Positions 5,129 through 6,193 of a stretch of DNA of 6,193 bases are shown here, one piece after another. This DNA comes from Microscillaceae bacterium (GTDB lineage: Bacteria > Bacteroidota > Bacteroidia > Cytophagales > Microscillaceae). The stretch is from the NCBI GenBank assembly GCA_003449595.1, contig DMHB01000362.1, forward strand, positions 1 through 6,193. Direction: 5' to 3'. Below the pieces are notes generated by a model. The model did not search any database, had not been told where the DNA came from, and saw only the letters and a list, made by a program, of their open reading frames with translations. The stretch's first letter is position 1, and each line of letters starts with the position of its first letter. Made by a program: the position numbers and the translations under genes.

Positions 5129-6193
5129 ATGCCTGTTTATCCCAGCATCGAAGATTACAAAGCCTCGTTTCTTGACCCGGGTAGTTATTTCAAATCATTG
5201 TCCTTGCAATTTGTGCCTTCCACACAAAATGCTTTCGACCCGTTTTTTATCAGTGGGGGCTTGGCCGTTGTTTTCAAAGTATTGCGCCAAGGCCAACCTT
5301 GGGCGGTAAAGTGTTTCAAAGAAGCATGCCCCCAACGCAAAGCCGCCCTCGATGCCATTGCTAAGTTTTTAGCCCAAAATCCTTCGCCCTATTTCTTGCC
5401 CTTCGAATATTACGACGACGAACTCTGGGTTTGTAGCGCCATAGCCGGCGATGCCGATTACCCCATCGTGATGCTGCCTTGGGTAGAAGCCCCCACCTTG
5501 GGGCAATATGTGGCCGATTTGGTAGCCCAACGCAAGACCCAAGCCCTGCAAGACCTTTATGAAAGCTTCTTGGAACTGGCCCACTACCTGCTCCGATCGC
5601 CTTTGGCACACGGCGACCTGAAACACGACAATATTTTGGTGAAATCCTCGGGCGAATTGGTGCTGGTGGACTATGACGGCGTTTTTGTGCCCGAACTATC
5701 CGGACAACCTATGCCCGAAGCCGGTATGCCGGGCTACCAACACCCTGCCCGCGCCCAAGCGCCTTTTGACCAACATTTGGACGATTTTTCTATCTTGGTC
5801 ATCTTGCTAAGCCTGCGCGCCCTGGCTTTGGCCCCAAGCCTGAAAGAAAGGTTTCCCGAGCAAGACAACCTATTGCTGACTGCCCGCGATTTGGAAAACC
5901 CCACGCAAAGCCCGCTGATACAACACCTGCAAACCTTGCCCCACCCCGACCTGCAAACTTTGTTGGGCTTGTTGCTTGTTAGTTTGGCGCAAAACCGTAG
6001 CATTCAGGTCATTGGCCTGGAGGCGTGGGTAGCACAGACCTACCAAGAAATAAATATGCCTGCTGGTGAAAAAGCTTTTGACCTGGCTGAATGGAAGCGT
6101 TTACCAAGAGAATGGAAAGAAATATTATGGAATAACGGGGCTTTGCATAGCCAAAGCAAGCCTGCTAAACTTAGAGCCTGTTTAAACAAATAG
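5129..6193 (+). CDS. Atypical Ser/Thr protein kinase-like protein, possibly C-terminally truncated
   Basis: The 354-residue cytoplasmic protein has a divergent kinase fold. A glycine loop at 41-51 (ISGGLAVVFKV) is followed by the ATP-anchoring Lys61 in AVK, a hinge-like MLPWVEAPTLGQYV at 115-128, and the catalytic loop HGDLKHDN at 161-168 with Asp163 and Asn168. VDYDG at 180-184 replaces DFG, with Asp181 as the metal ligand. GMPGYQHP at 199-206 replaces the APE segment, and DDFS at 218-221 is the helix-F Asp motif. HGDL...VDYDG...YQHP is the signature of kinase-like proteins related to COG4248, so it keeps the catalytic residues and may be active. Targets are unknown. After about 315 comes a Trp-rich stretch (EWKRLPREWKEILW) and then an abrupt end at the last window base. 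Related Bacteroidota proteins, as I recall, often continue into leucine-rich repeats, so truncation is possible. It has its own weak promoter and no obvious partner. Confidence 0.85.
   Translation: MPVYPSIEDYKASFLDPGSYFKSLSLQFVPSTQNAFDPFFISGGLAVVFKVLRQGQPWAVKCFKEACPQRKAALDAIAKFLAQNPSPYFLPFEYYDDELWVCSAIAGDADYPIVMLPWVEAPTLGQYVADLVAQRKTQALQDLYESFLELAHYLLRSPLAHGDLKHDNILVKSSGELVLVDYDGVFVPELSGQPMPEAGMPGYQHPARAQAPFDQHLDDFSILVILLSLRALALAPSLKERFPEQDNLLLTARDLENPTQSPLIQHLQTLPHPDLQTLLGLLLVSLAQNRSIQVIGLEAWVAQTYQEINMPAGEKAFDLAEWKRLPREWKEILWNNGALHSQSKPAKLRACLNK

Noticed and set aside
5925..5962. 10-bp direct repeat ACCTGCAAAC at 5925 and 5949 within the kinase gene
   Set aside because: The copies are 24 bp apart and in frame, encoding LQTL twice; this looks like ordinary helical coding sequence, not a mobile or regulatory repeat.
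1..6193. tRNA, rRNA, CRISPR array, riboswitch or complete insertion sequence
   Set aside because: No cloverleaf, regularly spaced repeats, conserved RNA motif or transposase was seen; intergenic gaps are all under 130 bp.

Overview
The window looks like a chromosomal segment of a Bacteroidota bacterium, probably from the Cytophagia/Cytophagales side. Three things support this. There is a type IX secretion plug-family protein, a secretion system confined to this phylum. Upstream sequences carry the Bacteroidota -7 promoter element TAnnTTTG. No gene has a convincing Shine-Dalgarno site, which is also typical of the group. The assignment rests on recognised families and motifs, not on a database search.

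Layout, left to right. (1) Minus strand, 1-407: the first 135 codons of a secreted oligopeptidase B-like S9A peptidase whose body lies beyond the left edge. (2) A 127-bp divergent intergenic region (408-534) with candidate promoters facing both ways. (3) Plus strand, 535-1428: an ABC-3 family metal (Mn/Zn/Fe) permease. It is followed 4 nt later by a type IX secretion plug-family protein with a lipobox (1433-2776). (4) A 118-bp gap with a weak terminator and a good promoter (TTG-N21-TAGCTTTG). (5) A probable three-gene operon: a small lipoprotein (2895-3506), a zinc-ribbon SAM methyltransferase (3519-4298) and an ABC ATPase (4314-5063), with gaps of 12 and 15 nt. (6) A 65-bp gap holding an imperfect 15-bp hairpin with a T-rich tail, probably a terminator. 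(7) An atypical protein kinase-like protein (5129-6193) whose stop codon is the last base of the window.

How the parts relate. The two ABC transporter components belong to different families (an ABC-3 metal permease and a COG1101-type ATPase) and should not be read as one transporter; each must find its partners elsewhere. Permease and plug are probably co-transcribed, but no functional link is evident. The lipoprotein, methyltransferase and ATPase share a transcript by spacing; a joint role at the cell envelope is speculation. No RNA gene, CRISPR array or complete mobile element was seen. The most notable points are the edge-truncated peptidase on the minus strand, the divergent promoters including a possible leaderless permease mRNA, the hairpin with a promoter-like element in its loop, and the abrupt C-terminus of the kinase-like gene, whose last 20 bp resemble an insertion-sequence end.
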